Shown piece after piece: positions 35,063-44,731 of a DNA stretch of 64,000 bases (positions within the stretch are counted from its first letter, which is position 1; the number at the start of each line of letters is the position of its first letter). The notes under the pieces were generated by a model that was given only the letters and a program-made list of their open reading frames with translations, did not search any database and was not told where the DNA came from. This stretch comes from Seohaeicola saemankumensis. GTDB taxonomy: Bacteria; Pseudomonadota; Alphaproteobacteria; Rhodobacterales; Rhodobacteraceae. The stretch covers positions 124,001 through 188,000 of the forward strand of contig NZ_JAIUZI010000004.1 in the NCBI RefSeq assembly GCF_020171285.1, written 5' to 3'. A program made the position numbers and the translations under genes.

Positions 35063-36337
35063 CTAGCGCTCATCCTCGAGTATGCCCTGGATCGCGACAA
35101 GCGCCAGCAGCGGCAGGTTCTTGAGCAGCCCGCCCAGCGGCAGCAGCCACAGCGCCGGTGCCAGGGCCGAGAACACCAAAGTGTAGGCCAGGATCAGCGC
35201 GGCCTGCAGCCCGGCCACCCATCGTGGCCGCCAGCCGCGCAGCAGCGCCAGCGCGATGGCCAGATCGGCGAGCCCGCCTGCCCGCGCCAGCAGGATGAGG
35301 GCGCTGTCGGGCAGGATCGCGCTTTGGATCAGGGGCAGAAAGTTGTCTGCGGGCAGGATCAGGCCCAGCAGGCCGGAGCCGAGCCACAGGGCGGCCAGCA
35401 CCAGGCGCAGAAAGGGCCGGAACAGGTAGAGCCGGGCGTGCCAGAGATCTTGTGTGCCTGCGGGGCGGGCCGCCAGAAACGTGGAATAGCCGCGCGGGGT
35501 GACCGCACGGCCGTCCAACAGGTTCCCGGTCTCTGCCAGTGCTCCGGCCGACAGCTGGTCAACGGCGGTGCGTGAGATCGGGCCAAACCGCAGCGCGTCG
35601 CCAAGTGTGCCCAGCAGGCGTGCCACCGAAACCGGCAGTCGTAGAACGCGCGCGGGCGGCAACCCCATCCAGCCCCGCAGCGCGGCCAGCATATCGGTCT
35701 GGCTGACGGTGTCGGGCCCGCCGATCTGGTGGATGCCCGGTGGCGGGGGATCGGTCAGGCACTCCTGCACCACCTGCGCGAGGTCGGCGGCGTGGATCGG
35801 GTTGAACCGTTGCTGTCCGTCGCCGACAACGGGCGTCACAAGGGGCAGGGCCGCCAGTGCCCGGGCCAGCGACGTGCCGCCATACGAGGTGTCGGCCATC
35901 ACCAGACCGGCGCGCAGCACGGTGATGTCGTGGGCCTGCGCGATGGCTTCTCCGTCGCGACGGTAGCGCGAGAACCGGGTCTGTGCGGTGTCGATGCCGA
36001 CGGCAGAGATCAGAACGCCGGCCGAATGTGCGGGCAGCGCCTGGTAGAGCGCGCGCGGCGCCGAAACGTGGACGGCCTGCATCTGCGCTTCGCTTCCGGT
36101 CAGCAGGCCGGCGGAATTGATCACCGCGATGGGCCCGTCCCCGATATGACCCTTCCAGAACGCCGGATCGTGGGTTTCGGAATCCGAAAGATCGGCGCGC
36201 AGGGTCGCAAAGCCCATTCGGTCCAGCCGGGCGGTCCGGCGGGCGCAGGCGATCACCTGCCAGCCGTTCGCGCGCATCCCAAAGGCCAGGTGACGGCCAA
36301 TGAACCCGTCCGCCCCAAGGATCAGAACCCGCCGCAT
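35063..36337 (-). CDS. SDR (NAD-dependent epimerase-like) fused to a DoxX-like membrane domain
   Basis: A 424-residue two-part protein. Residues 1-~290 are an atypical extended SDR with the Rossmann motif RVLILGADGFIGRHLAFGMR and NPIHAADLAQVVQECL. Residues ~300-424 hold four membrane helices (LRLVLAALWLGSGLLGLILP and later) similar to DoxX/DUF4345 proteins. It should place a nucleotide-binding domain on the cytoplasmic face. The active Tyr-Lys pair is not obvious. The DUF2269 gene follows directly and MTA phosphorylase precedes by 5 bp. Confidence 0.82.
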   Translation of the reverse strand: MRRVLILGADGFIGRHLAFGMRANGWQVIACARRTARLDRMGFATLRADLSDSETHDPAFWKGHIGDGPIAVINSAGLLTGSEAQMQAVHVSAPRALYQALPAHSAGVLISAVGIDTAQTRFSRYRRDGEAIAQAHDITVLRAGLVMADTSYGGTSLARALAALPLVTPVVGDGQQRFNPIHAADLAQVVQECLTDPPPPGIHQIGGPDTVSQTDMLAALRGWMGLPPARVLRLPVSVARLLGTLGDALRFGPISRTAVDQLSAGALAETGNLLDGRAVTPRGYSTFLAARPAGTQDLWHARLYLFRPFLRLVLAALWLGSGLLGLILPADNFLPLIQSAILPDSALILLARAGGLADLAIALALLRGWRPRWVAGLQAALILAYTLVFSALAPALWLLPLGGLLKNLPLLALVAIQGILEDER

Positions 36338-36342
36338 GGCGG

Positions 36343-37218
<876 letters not shown>

Positions 37219-37423
37219 GTTGCCTCCGGTTGTCTGTTCCGTCGGCACAGTAGCAATGCAGCAGCGATTGAAAAGCGCGGATTGGCGGTGGTGCCGCTGG
37301 CGGGATGCGGCGCGCGGCTCTGCGCCGGCGCGGTTTTTGATGTAGGATGAAAACCCTCAGCCGAGTCGCAACCGGGCCGGCGAGGCCGGCCCGTTCGATC
37401 ACCATGTTTGAAAGGACGGACAG

Positions 37424-37606
37424 ATGGATGCACTTCAGACTGCGGAATACGCCCGTGCGCTTTATGGCGCGCATGGCGAGAAGGCAGAGGCGGAAGCGGC
37501 GCAGAAGGCGCTGCAATGCGAGCAGGAAATGAAACACGACGAGGCCCGGCAGTGGCAGGCGGTGCGCAGGGCGATCAGCCAGCTGCGCGGTCCGAACCAG
37601 GGTTAG
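37424..37606 (+). CDS. Small conserved-looking alpha-helical protein (60 aa)
   Basis: A 60-residue protein MDALQTAEYARALYGAHGEK followed by a charged helical stretch (EAEAAQKALQCEQEMKHDEA) and WQAVRRAISQLRGP. AAGGA lies eight bases upstream. It reads as a soluble helical-hairpin protein. I do not recognise its function. Its stop overlaps the stop of the convergent gene by four bases. Confidence 0.7.
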   Translation: MDALQTAEYARALYGAHGEKAEAEAAQKALQCEQEMKHDEARQWQAVRRAISQLRGPNQG

Positions 37607-39246
37607 TCGCGGCGAATGAGCCCGGTGATCGCCGCCGCGCCCAGGGCGGTGACGAGCCAGCCGGCGAGGATAAAGACCCAGCGGAGCCAGTAGAGGGCCT
37701 TGCCCCATCCCTGCCGCGTGGTGGAGGGCGCCCAGGCGTCGGTCTGGCCCAGATCGATGATCGGGATCACCAGATCGGCGGCCCAGGCATAGCGGTTGAA
37801 GGTCTCCCAGTCGCGGCCGGGGGCCTCGGCCCGCCAGTTGTCCAGCTGCGGGGGCGGATCTAGCGCGCGCATGGGCGCGGGCAGGGCATCGCCGGACCAG
37901 ACGGCGGCGGGGTTGGCTTCGGATTTGGCCAGCGTTTGCCAGTCTTCCGAGACCAGAACCGGGCCGGAGTTGGGGGCGAAACTGCCTTCTTTCCAGGCGC
38001 GGTTCGCGGGGAAGGTGGCGAGGAGGATGAGGAATACCAACCAGCCGATGCTGCGGAACGGGGCATAGCCATACCCGGCCACGTAGCGCAGGGCGCGGTC
38101 CCAAAAGACGCGGAACGGATGCGCGAGCCGTTTTTTCAGCCGCGTGAAACGCCCTTGTTCGGCCAAGGCGCGCGCACGCGCGTGCCGCCCCAGCAGCTTT
38201 TCACGATGCAACAGCACCTTCCGCGCGTCGCCCTCGTGCCCCATCTCGTGCAGCACCTTGGCCAGTTGGGTGAAGGGTTGGGGATAGAACTCGTCCTCCC
38301 ACGTTGTACCCCGCTCCAGCCAGGTGATGCGGCTGTGGGCGTCGGTAAAGGCCCCGCTGATCCGGTCGTAGGTGAAGCCATCGAGGATTAGGCGACCCTC
38401 TGGCGGCCAGCTGTCCAGATCGTCCACCAGATCTCCAACATGGGCAGAGTCGAGGCCGACTCGGCCATTTGCCACGGAGACGCCGCGCCAAAACAACCCT
38501 TCGGTGACTTTCAGTCTTTGCGCGGCGAGTGCGGCTCCTTCAGTTGCGTTGAACCTCGCGTCGTCGCAGGCAAGCTGCCCGCCGATGATAGCGCCTCTGA
38601 CATCGACCGTGGTGCGGGCGGTGACTTGACGAAGGAATACGGATCCGGTCACTCGCACCCCCTCCGCGTCAAGTGCCGGCGCATAGAATGTTTCAAACGT
38701 CGCGCCGTCGCAGTCTAGCTGCCCGCCGATGGTCGCGCCATTTATGTCAACCTTGCCGTTGGCGATAATCTGGCGCAGGAAAACGGAGCCGTTAACTACG
38801 GCCCCTTGCAGATCCAGTCCAGACAGGATGCTGTGGGATAGGTTCAATAATTCGAAACGGAATTGTAGCGCAGTTATGTCGCGGTCGAACCGGCATTTCG
38901 GAAGTCCGGTAACCCCCTTGGCCTGCGCAAAGCTGAGATCCAATGGTCCGGTGACATGCGCCCCCTCCATTTGGACGCCCCATCCATTCACCCGGCATTC
39001 TTCGCAGCCGCCCAGGATCAAGTAGCGCAGCAGGTCGGCGCGGATGGCGCGGGTGGGGCTGGGCGGGCCTTGCAGGTCTTCGCCGGTGTCGCCTGTGGGG
39101 CTTGGCGGGCCTTTGAGAGGCAGTTTGCCGTCCTCCAGCTTGCATTCCTCACCCGCCTGGCAGGCCGCGATCAGCTGTTCCTCGGCGGGGGTCAGGCCGT
39201 CGGGGTAGGCGGTGGCGATATCGCTCCAGCGGGTGATCAGTGGCAT
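37603..39246 (-). CDS. Membrane protein with beta-helical repeat domain
   Basis: About 547 residues. After an N-terminal helix (WSDIATAYPDGLTPAEEQLI) and the region RADLLRYLILGGCEEC comes a repeat domain of alternating short strands (GAHVTGPLDLS, GAVVNGSVFLRQ, GATIGGQLDCD, GVRVTGSVFLRQ), like a pentapeptide or right-handed beta-helix, from ~75 to 270. Two to three membrane helices end the protein. The motif GPPSPT occurs twice near residues 48-63 because of a 19-bp direct repeat. Such proteins are often called membrane-associated oxidoreductase, but I see no cofactor motif. The ATG at 39246 has AGGAG six bases upstream. Confidence 0.65.
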   Translation of the reverse strand: MPLITRWSDIATAYPDGLTPAEEQLIAACQAGEECKLEDGKLPLKGPPSPTGDTGEDLQGPPSPTRAIRADLLRYLILGGCEECRVNGWGVQMEGAHVTGPLDLSFAQAKGVTGLPKCRFDRDITALQFRFELLNLSHSILSGLDLQGAVVNGSVFLRQIIANGKVDINGATIGGQLDCDGATFETFYAPALDAEGVRVTGSVFLRQVTARTTVDVRGAIIGGQLACDDARFNATEGAALAAQRLKVTEGLFWRGVSVANGRVGLDSAHVGDLVDDLDSWPPEGRLILDGFTYDRISGAFTDAHSRITWLERGTTWEDEFYPQPFTQLAKVLHEMGHEGDARKVLLHREKLLGRHARARALAEQGRFTRLKKRLAHPFRVFWDRALRYVAGYGYAPFRSIGWLVFLILLATFPANRAWKEGSFAPNSGPVLVSEDWQTLAKSEANPAAVWSGDALPAPMRALDPPPQLDNWRAEAPGRDWETFNRYAWAADLVIPIIDLGQTDAWAPSTTRQGWGKALYWLRWVFILAGWLVTALGAAAITGLIRRD

Positions 39247-39437
39247 CCGGGGCTCCTGCGGGGTCGGGTGGCGGCAGGTTAGCGGTTTGGGGCGGTTTGA
39301 AAAGTGTGATAGAACAGCACGGTATATGAGGGTTGCATGCGGCGCATGGCTGCATCCCGCCCGCAACCCTAGATTTGCACTGGACAAGCGGGTAAGGACG
39401 CGGCACCGCAGCGAACCTCACCAACAGGACCGTTTCC

Positions 39438-41066
39438 ATGCCCCGAGCCCTTCTGGCCTCGTTTGCCAACCGTATTGCCATGCCCGACCTGCGCTGGATG
39501 CCCGATGACGGGTTCAGCCCGGCGCGGCTGCGGATCGAGCTGCTGTCGGGGCTGACGGTGGCGCTGGCGCTGGTGCCCGAGGCGGTGGCCTTTGCCTTTG
39601 TCGCGGGGGTGCATCCGCTGGTGGGGCTGTACGCGGCCTTCCTCGTGGGGCTGATCACCGCGCTGATCGGCGGGCGGCCCGGCATGATCTCGGGCGCGAC
39701 CGGCGCGCTGGCGGTGGTGATGGTGGCTCTGGTGGCGCAGCACGGGGTGGAATACCTCTTTGCCACCGTGGTGCTGATGGGGCTGCTGCAGGTCTTTGCC
39801 GGGGTCATGCAGTGGGGCAAGTTCATCCGGCTGGTGCCGCATCCGGTCATGCTGGGCTTTGTCAACGGGCTGGCGATCGTCATTTTCCTGGCCCAGATGG
39901 GCCAGTTCAAGGTGCCGGGCACGATGGAGAACACCGGCCACGGCATGTCGGGCGGTGAATGGCTGTCGGGGATGCCGCTCTACATGATGCTGGGCCTGGT
40001 GGCGCTGACCATGGCGATCATCTGGGTGATGCCGCGGGTGACGCGGATTGTTCCGGCGCCGCTGGCAGGGATCGCGATTGTTGCCGTGCTGGTGATCGGT
40101 CTGGGGCTGGACGTGCCGCGCGTCGGCGATCTGGCCTCTATCGAGGGCGGGCTGCCGCAGTTCCATATCCCGATGGTGCCGCTGAACTGGGAAACCTTTG
40201 AAATCATCCTGCCCTATGCGGTGATCCTGGCCGCGATCGGCCTGATCGAATCGCTGCTGACGCTGAACCTGGTGGGCGAGATGACCGGGCGGCGCGGCGG
40301 CGCCAGCCAGGAATGCATCGCCCAGGGCGTGGCCAATACCGTGACCGGGTTCTTTGGCGGCATGGGCGGTTGTGCGATGATCGGCCAGTCGATGATCAAC
40401 GTGAAATCCGGTGGCCGGACCCGCGTGGCGGGGATCGCGGCGGCGGTGTTCCTGCTGATCTTTATCCTCTTTGCCGCGCCGCTGATCGAGCAGATCCCGC
40501 TGGCCGCGCTGGTCGGCGTGATGTTCATGGTGGTGATCGGCACCTTTGCGTGGAATTCGCTGACCATCCTGCGGCGGGTGCCGCTGACCGATGCCTTTGT
40601 CATCGTGCTGGTGACGGTGGTGACGGTGATGGAAGACCTCGCCGTGGCCGTGGTGGTCGGCGTGATCGTGTCGGCGCTGGCCTATGCCTGGAACAACGCG
40701 CGCCGCATCCACGCCAAGAGCTATGCGACGCCGGAGGGCGCCAAGGTCTATCAGGTGCAGGGGCCGCTGTTCTTTGGTTCCGCCGAAGGGTTCGCCGAGC
40801 TGTTCGATGCCAAGTCCGACCCCTCGGCGGTGATCGTCGATTTCGCGGACAGCCGGGTCGTCGACCAGTCGGCGCTGCAGGCGATCGAGGCGGTGGCGCT
40901 GAAATACGAGGCCGAAGGCAAGCAGATCCAGCTGCGCCATCTGAGCCGCGACTGTCACCGGCTGCTGAAAAAAGCTGGACACCTGATGGTCGACAGCGAC
41001 GATGACCCCGATTACGAGCTGGCGGTGAACTACTCGGTCAAGACGGGTATTCTGGGCGGCCACTGA
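39438..41066 (+). CDS. SulP family anion transporter with STAS domain
   Basis: A 542-residue transporter with ~11-12 helices. Family signals are LTVALALVPEAVAFAFVAGV, GLYAAFLVGLITALIGGRPG, and ECIAQGVANTVTGFFGGMGG near the middle. The STAS domain at ~440-530 contains VIVDFADSRVVDQSALQAIE. SulP proteins move sulfate, bicarbonate or other anions, and the substrate is not readable here. It is divergent from the beta-helical membrane protein and converges with the gene at 41100. Confidence 0.92.
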   Translation: MPRALLASFANRIAMPDLRWMPDDGFSPARLRIELLSGLTVALALVPEAVAFAFVAGVHPLVGLYAAFLVGLITALIGGRPGMISGATGALAVVMVALVAQHGVEYLFATVVLMGLLQVFAGVMQWGKFIRLVPHPVMLGFVNGLAIVIFLAQMGQFKVPGTMENTGHGMSGGEWLSGMPLYMMLGLVALTMAIIWVMPRVTRIVPAPLAGIAIVAVLVIGLGLDVPRVGDLASIEGGLPQFHIPMVPLNWETFEIILPYAVILAAIGLIESLLTLNLVGEMTGRRGGASQECIAQGVANTVTGFFGGMGGCAMIGQSMINVKSGGRTRVAGIAAAVFLLIFILFAAPLIEQIPLAALVGVMFMVVIGTFAWNSLTILRRVPLTDAFVIVLVTVVTVMEDLAVAVVVGVIVSALAYAWNNARRIHAKSYATPEGAKVYQVQGPLFFGSAEGFAELFDAKSDPSAVIVDFADSRVVDQSALQAIEAVALKYEAEGKQIQLRHLSRDCHRLLKKAGHLMVDSDDDPDYELAVNYSVKTGILGGH

Positions 41067-41099
41067 CGGCGGCTGCCCTAACCGCGGCTGCTTTGGCCT

Positions 41100-42128
41100 T
41101 TAGTCGAAGGTGCCGGCGACCCGGCCGATGAGCATGAAGGCCCGCGCGGTGCGCGTGTCGCTCAGGTTCGAGATTTCGGCATCCGATGCCTCGGGTTCGA
41201 ATTCGGCGATCATCTGGTCGAACCGGCGCAGGAAATGGTGCGCCGCGTCGCGAAAGATCGGGTCCTGTTTCATCCGTGCCGCCGTCAGCGCCAGCGAGGT
41301 CCGGTCCCGGATGCCGCCCAGTGCGGCAATGGCGCGACCACGGGTGCCCTGGGCAAACTGCCGCCAGATTTCCGGGCGGGCCATGTCAGGGCGCAGATCG
41401 TCCATGTAGATCCCGTCCTGGCTGAGCAGGGTCAGAACATCCTGTGCGGCCTGGATCAGCTGTGCCGCCTTGCGGTCGCGCAAGGCGCGGCGCAGCGCGG
41501 CAAAGCCTTCTTCGTCCTCGGCGGTTTCGGGGAAGTTCAGCGCGCGGATGAAATCGTCGGTGGGCAGCGGCGGCGATAGCGCCTCGGCCGGGGTGCCCAG
41601 TTCGAGCGATCCCTGGTCGGTCGCGGCCCGCGCGGCCTGTGGCGGAATGCTGGACACCACCGGGCGGATGCCCTGGTGGCGGGTGGTGTGAAAGGTCGCC
41701 AACGCGGTTTCCGTCTTGCGCGCGGATGCGGCGATTTCATCCAGCTTCTTGGCGACCGAGGGTTCCTGTTGGGCGGTGCCGCGCTGCTGCTGGGCGATCT
41801 GCGCATGCCGGATCGCGTCGATTGCCGTTTGCAGGCGCTGGCTTTCCTCGCGCATGACCCGGCTGGAGCGGGCCGCCGTGGCGGCGACCCAGATCATTGC
41901 CACCGGCAGGAAAACCGACAGCATCGTCATCAAGAACCGCAGCCCGTCGACATCGGCGCTGGTGTCTTTTGGCATCACGAAAAAGAACACCACGGCCGCG
42001 CCCAACCAAATCAGGCTCAGCAGAATGGCGACCACCTCGATGGCCGTAACCGTCGGCTGTCGCGGCCGTTCGTAGATGCCCAACGGGGTTGGGCGGGCCG
42101 GTTCTGACTCTGCTTTGGGGCCGGACAT
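41100..42128 (-). CDS. Conserved-type membrane protein of unknown function
   Basis: A 342-residue protein with two N-terminal helices (IEVVAILLSLIWLGAAVVFFF and FLMTMLSVFLPVAMIWVAA). A predicted coiled coil (residues ~90-145, QRLQTAIDAIRHAQIAQQQR...) and a helical cytoplasmic C-terminal part follow, ending ARAFMLIGRVAGTFD. No enzymatic motif is seen. It is 14 bp downstream of greA. GGAG is eight bases before the ATG. The function is unknown to me. Confidence 0.75.
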   Translation of the reverse strand: MSGPKAESEPARPTPLGIYERPRQPTVTAIEVVAILLSLIWLGAAVVFFFVMPKDTSADVDGLRFLMTMLSVFLPVAMIWVAATAARSSRVMREESQRLQTAIDAIRHAQIAQQQRGTAQQEPSVAKKLDEIAASARKTETALATFHTTRHQGIRPVVSSIPPQAARAATDQGSLELGTPAEALSPPLPTDDFIRALNFPETAEDEEGFAALRRALRDRKAAQLIQAAQDVLTLLSQDGIYMDDLRPDMARPEIWRQFAQGTRGRAIAALGGIRDRTSLALTAARMKQDPIFRDAAHHFLRRFDQMIAEFEPEASDAEISNLSDTRTARAFMLIGRVAGTFD

Positions 42129-42141
42129 GGGTTTCGCTCCG

Positions 42142-42612
42142 TCAGGAATAGACGATTTTCAGCACCTCGTAGGACCGTTCGCCGCCGGGCGTTCGGACTT
42201 CGACGCTGTCGCCTTCATCCTTGCCAATCAGGGCGCGTGCAATGGGAGATTTGATGTTCAGCAACCCATTTTCGATATTGGCCTCGTGTTCGCCCACGAT
42301 CTGCCAGGTTTTTTCCTCGTCGGTGTCTTCGTCGACCAGCGTTACCTTGGCGCCGAATTTGATCGTGCCCGACAGCTTGGCCGGGTTGATCACCTCGGCC
42401 AGCGACAGCACGCCTTCGAGTTCCTTGATGCGGCCTTCGATAAAGGACTGTTTTTCGCGCGCGGAATGGTATTCGGCGTTTTCCGACAGATCGCCATGTT
42501 CGCGGGCTTCGGCGATGGCCTTGATGATGGCCGGGCGTTCGACGGACTTCAGCTGCTTGAGTTCAACTTCCAGTGCCGTATGGCCCTTGGGGGTCATCGG
42601 GATTTTTTCCAT
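42142..42612 (-). CDS. greA: Transcription elongation factor GreA
   Basis: A 156-residue GreA. The N-terminal coiled coil ([20 protein letters not shown]) carries the acidic tip in [20 protein letters not shown]. The C-terminal GreA/B domain includes [11 protein letters not shown] and [18 protein letters not shown]. It restarts backtracked RNA polymerase by stimulating transcript cleavage. The ATG at 42612 is preferred (MEKIPMT start). AGGAG lies only three bases before it, and a second AGGAG is carried by the upstream copy of a 14-bp tandem repeat. Confidence 0.96.
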   Translation of the reverse strand: MEKIPMTPKGHTALEVELKQLKSVERPAIIKAIAEAREHGDLSENAEYHSAREKQSFIEGRIKELEGVLSLAEVINPAKLSGTIKFGAKVTLVDEDTDEEKTWQIVGEHEANIENGLLNIKSPIARALIGKDEGDSVEVRTPGGERSYEVLKIVYS

Positions 42613-42640
42613 GTGCTCCTGATCCAGTGCTCCTGATCCA
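42613..42640 (-). repeat. Tandem 14-bp duplication containing the greA Shine-Dalgarno
   Basis: GTGCTCCTGATCCA occurs twice in a row at 42613-42626 and 42627-42640. On the minus strand each copy includes AGGAGCAC, so greA has two Shine-Dalgarno sequences, 3 and 17 bases before the ATG. Confidence 0.85.
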
Positions 42641-42758
42641 CACAAACTGCGACGCCCCGCCGCGCGACGCGCCGGGGCGATTGTTTGATTGCAGAATACC
42701 TGACCCAAAGCCGCGACCAAATGCAAGGGGCAGAGGGTCGCGCGGGGCGGATCGGCGG

Positions 42759-43139
42759 CTAGTCGTAAGCGACCAGCTCAAACTCGATGCCATCATGATC
42801 GAGAAAGTAAAACCGGCGGCCCGGTTCATAGTCGGCGTGGTTGATCGGTTCGAACCCGGCCGCCTTGACCCGCGTTTCGGCCAGGTCGATGTCATCGACC
42901 ACGAGGCCGACGTGGTTCAGCCCGCCGATGATGTCGTAGCTGCTGGTGCCGGGCTGGGCCGCGGATTTGGGGGTGTAAAGCGCCAGGTACCGGTCGTCGG
43001 TTCCGACATGCACGGTGCGCCCGCCGCTGATCGCCGCGCCGGCCCAGCGGATGTGCCAGCCGAACAGGTCGCACATCCACGCGGCGGTGGCATCGGGGTC
43101 GGACACGGTCAGGTTGGTGTGTTCAAGGCTTGCTGTCAT
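42759..43139 (-). CDS. VOC family (glyoxalase-like) protein, likely SoxR target
   Basis: A 126-residue protein of the vicinal oxygen chelate fold. It begins [20 protein letters not shown], has the metal-ligand regions LEHTNLTV and [18 protein letters not shown] and ends [17 protein letters not shown]. Such proteins cover glyoxalase, fosfomycin or bleomycin resistance, and ring dioxygenases. It is divergent from soxR, and its promoter contains a SoxR box with a 19-bp spacer, so it is likely induced by redox-cycling compounds. AGGA lies nine bases before the ATG. Confidence 0.82.
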   Translation of the reverse strand: MTASLEHTNLTVSDPDATAAWMCDLFGWHIRWAGAAISGGRTVHVGTDDRYLALYTPKSAAQPGTSSYDIIGGLNHVGLVVDDIDLAETRVKAAGFEPINHADYEPGRRFYFLDHDGIEFELVAYD

Positions 43140-43176
43140 TGGCTCGGATCCTTTGTGGTTGCGTTGGGATTGGCTT

Positions 43177-43207
43177 GGTGTAATTTCTCAACCTAACTTT
43201 AGGTCAA
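43177..43207 (-). promoter_or_regulatory. SoxR-box promoter of the VOC gene
   Basis: On the minus strand TTGACC (43207-43202) and TACACC (43082-style hexamer at 43182-43177) are 19 bp apart, the overlong spacer of MerR-type promoters. Between them CCTAAAGTTAGGTTGAG (43203-43187) aligns with the E. coli soxS SoxR site. ACCTAA and TTAGGT also form a dyad at 43191-43204. Confidence 0.75.
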
Positions 43208-43227
43208 GAGATTTTTTCGAGGTCCCA

Positions 43228-43683
43228 ATGCCCCCTGCGCATGGTCTGTCGATCGGTGCCCTGTCAGAGCGGACCGGGCTGGCGGTGTCGGCGATCCGCT
43301 ACTACGAATCGCAAGGTTTGATCGCGCCCTGGCGCAACGCGGGCGGGCAGCGCCGGTTTCACCGCGCCGACATCCGCAGGCTGAGTTTCGTGATGATCGC
43401 CCAGCAGATGGGGTTTTCGCTGCCCGCGATTCGCGATTTGCTGGCGCAGTTGCCCGGACAGCGGACGCCGACCGCCCGCGACTGGGCCCGGATCAGCGCG
43501 GTGTTCCGCGATCACCTGGACCAGCGAATCGAAACCCTGCAGCGGCTGCGCGACAATCTGGACGGCTGTATCGGCTGCGGCTGCCTGTCGTTGTCGAAAT
43601 GCCGGCTTTATAACCCGGATGACCGGGCCGCGGCCAAGGGCACCGGGCCGCGCTACCTGATGGGCGACCGGCCCGAGGGTTAG
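43228..43683 (+). CDS. soxR: Redox-sensing regulator SoxR
   Basis: A 151-residue MerR-family protein. The N-terminal winged helix reads SIGALSERTGLAVSAIRYYE followed by SQGLIAPWRNAGGQRRF. A long dimer helix comes next. Cysteines 114, 117, 119 and 125 (CIGCGCLSLSKC) form the [2Fe-2S] site. Oxidised SoxR untwists promoters with 19-bp spacers. No soxS gene is nearby, as expected outside enterics. The ATG at 43228 lies close to the divergent SoxR box. Its stop overlaps the convergent methyltransferase stop. Confidence 0.95.
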   Translation: MPPAHGLSIGALSERTGLAVSAIRYYESQGLIAPWRNAGGQRRFHRADIRRLSFVMIAQQMGFSLPAIRDLLAQLPGQRTPTARDWARISAVFRDHLDQRIETLQRLRDNLDGCIGCGCLSLSKCRLYNPDDRAAAKGTGPRYLMGDRPEG

Positions 43684-44480
43684 GCCGGGATCGGCGCGCG
43701 GACCGCCCAGGCCCTCGCCGGCAGCGAAAACGGCCCGCCGCCCAGCCGGTCGCGCAACAGGTCGTGCAGCCGCTGGCGGCGGTCCTCGGGCAGGGCGGCG
43801 CAGTAGCCCGGCGCCGGCCCCGCGCCCAGCGTGAAGGGGTGCCAGAAGTCGTCGAACCCCTCGAAGTCCGAGGTTTCCTCGATTGCCACGACCTCGGCGT
43901 TTGCCAGCCCGGCCTCGGCACAGAGCGCGCGCAGCCCGTCGGCGGTGCAGAAGGGGAAGCGGGCGCTTTCGTCCAGATCGCGCGCCTCGGGGTCCAGTTC
44001 GGCGGCAGCGGACCAGAAGGCGTCGATCAGCCCCATGCCGCCGCCGGGGTAGTCCCAGACGTAGAACGACAGGGTGCCGCCGGGTTTGATCACCCGGCGA
44101 AATTCCTGCAGGGCGCGGGTGCGGTCGGGGATGAAGTTCAGCACCAGGCCCGAGGCGAGCATGTCGAACCGGCCACGGTCAAAGGGCAGGTTGGCGCCAT
44201 CGGCGGTCTGAAAGCGGGCGTGACTGTCCATCTGTTTGCGGGCGGCATGGGCGACGAAGGCCTCGGATGGGTCGACGCCGACCAGCGAGCGCGGGGCGCA
44301 GCGGCGCAGGATCGCGGCGCTGAGCGCGCCAGTGCCGCAGCCGACGTCGATCCAGCTGCGGCCATGGTCCGGCGCCAGCCAGGTCAGGAAGGCGTCGGCC
44401 ACCCGCGCGCTCCAGCGTCCCATGTAAAGATCGTAAGCATCGCCTGCGCTCCAGGCGTCGAGCCTTGCGGTATCGCCCAT
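43680..44480 (-). CDS. Class I SAM-dependent methyltransferase
   Basis: A 266-residue methyltransferase. The SAM-binding motif I is WIDVGCGTGALSAAIL, motif II covers VGVDPSEAFVAHA, and later come FDMLASGLVLNFIPD and GGTLSFYVWDYPGGGMGLID. It is of the UbiE/Methyltransf_11 type. The substrate is unknown. GGAGG is five bases before the ATG. It converges with soxR, with a 4-bp overlap. Confidence 0.85.
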   Translation of the reverse strand: MGDTARLDAWSAGDAYDLYMGRWSARVADAFLTWLAPDHGRSWIDVGCGTGALSAAILRRCAPRSLVGVDPSEAFVAHAARKQMDSHARFQTADGANLPFDRGRFDMLASGLVLNFIPDRTRALQEFRRVIKPGGTLSFYVWDYPGGGMGLIDAFWSAAAELDPEARDLDESARFPFCTADGLRALCAEAGLANAEVVAIEETSDFEGFDDFWHPFTLGAGPAPGYCAALPEDRRQRLHDLLRDRLGGGPFSLPARAWAVRAPIPA

Positions 44481-44731
44481 TGTCCCCTCCCGGAAATCAT
44501 GGCGGTCAGCGTGCCGGGTATTCTACATGATTCTGGGCTGATCGGGGATGATTTCGCGGTGCGGCGCCTTAGCTGTCCAGTCAAAGGCTGGAACGGTGCG
44601 GCAAATTTGCTGCGACGCAGCGACATGACGCCGTGTTGTGATTGACCTAAGGCCCTGCCAGAAGGTAATCAGCCACGAAAGATTATTGCGCCCGGCCGGG
44701 TCAATGGGAACAGAAAGCCAAGGAGCCCTCG

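Noticed and set aside
39369..41063. A 564-residue His/Asp/Arg-rich frame opposite the SulP gene
   Set aside because: It is an antisense shadow of a membrane protein gene, with composition typical of reversed hydrophobic codons.
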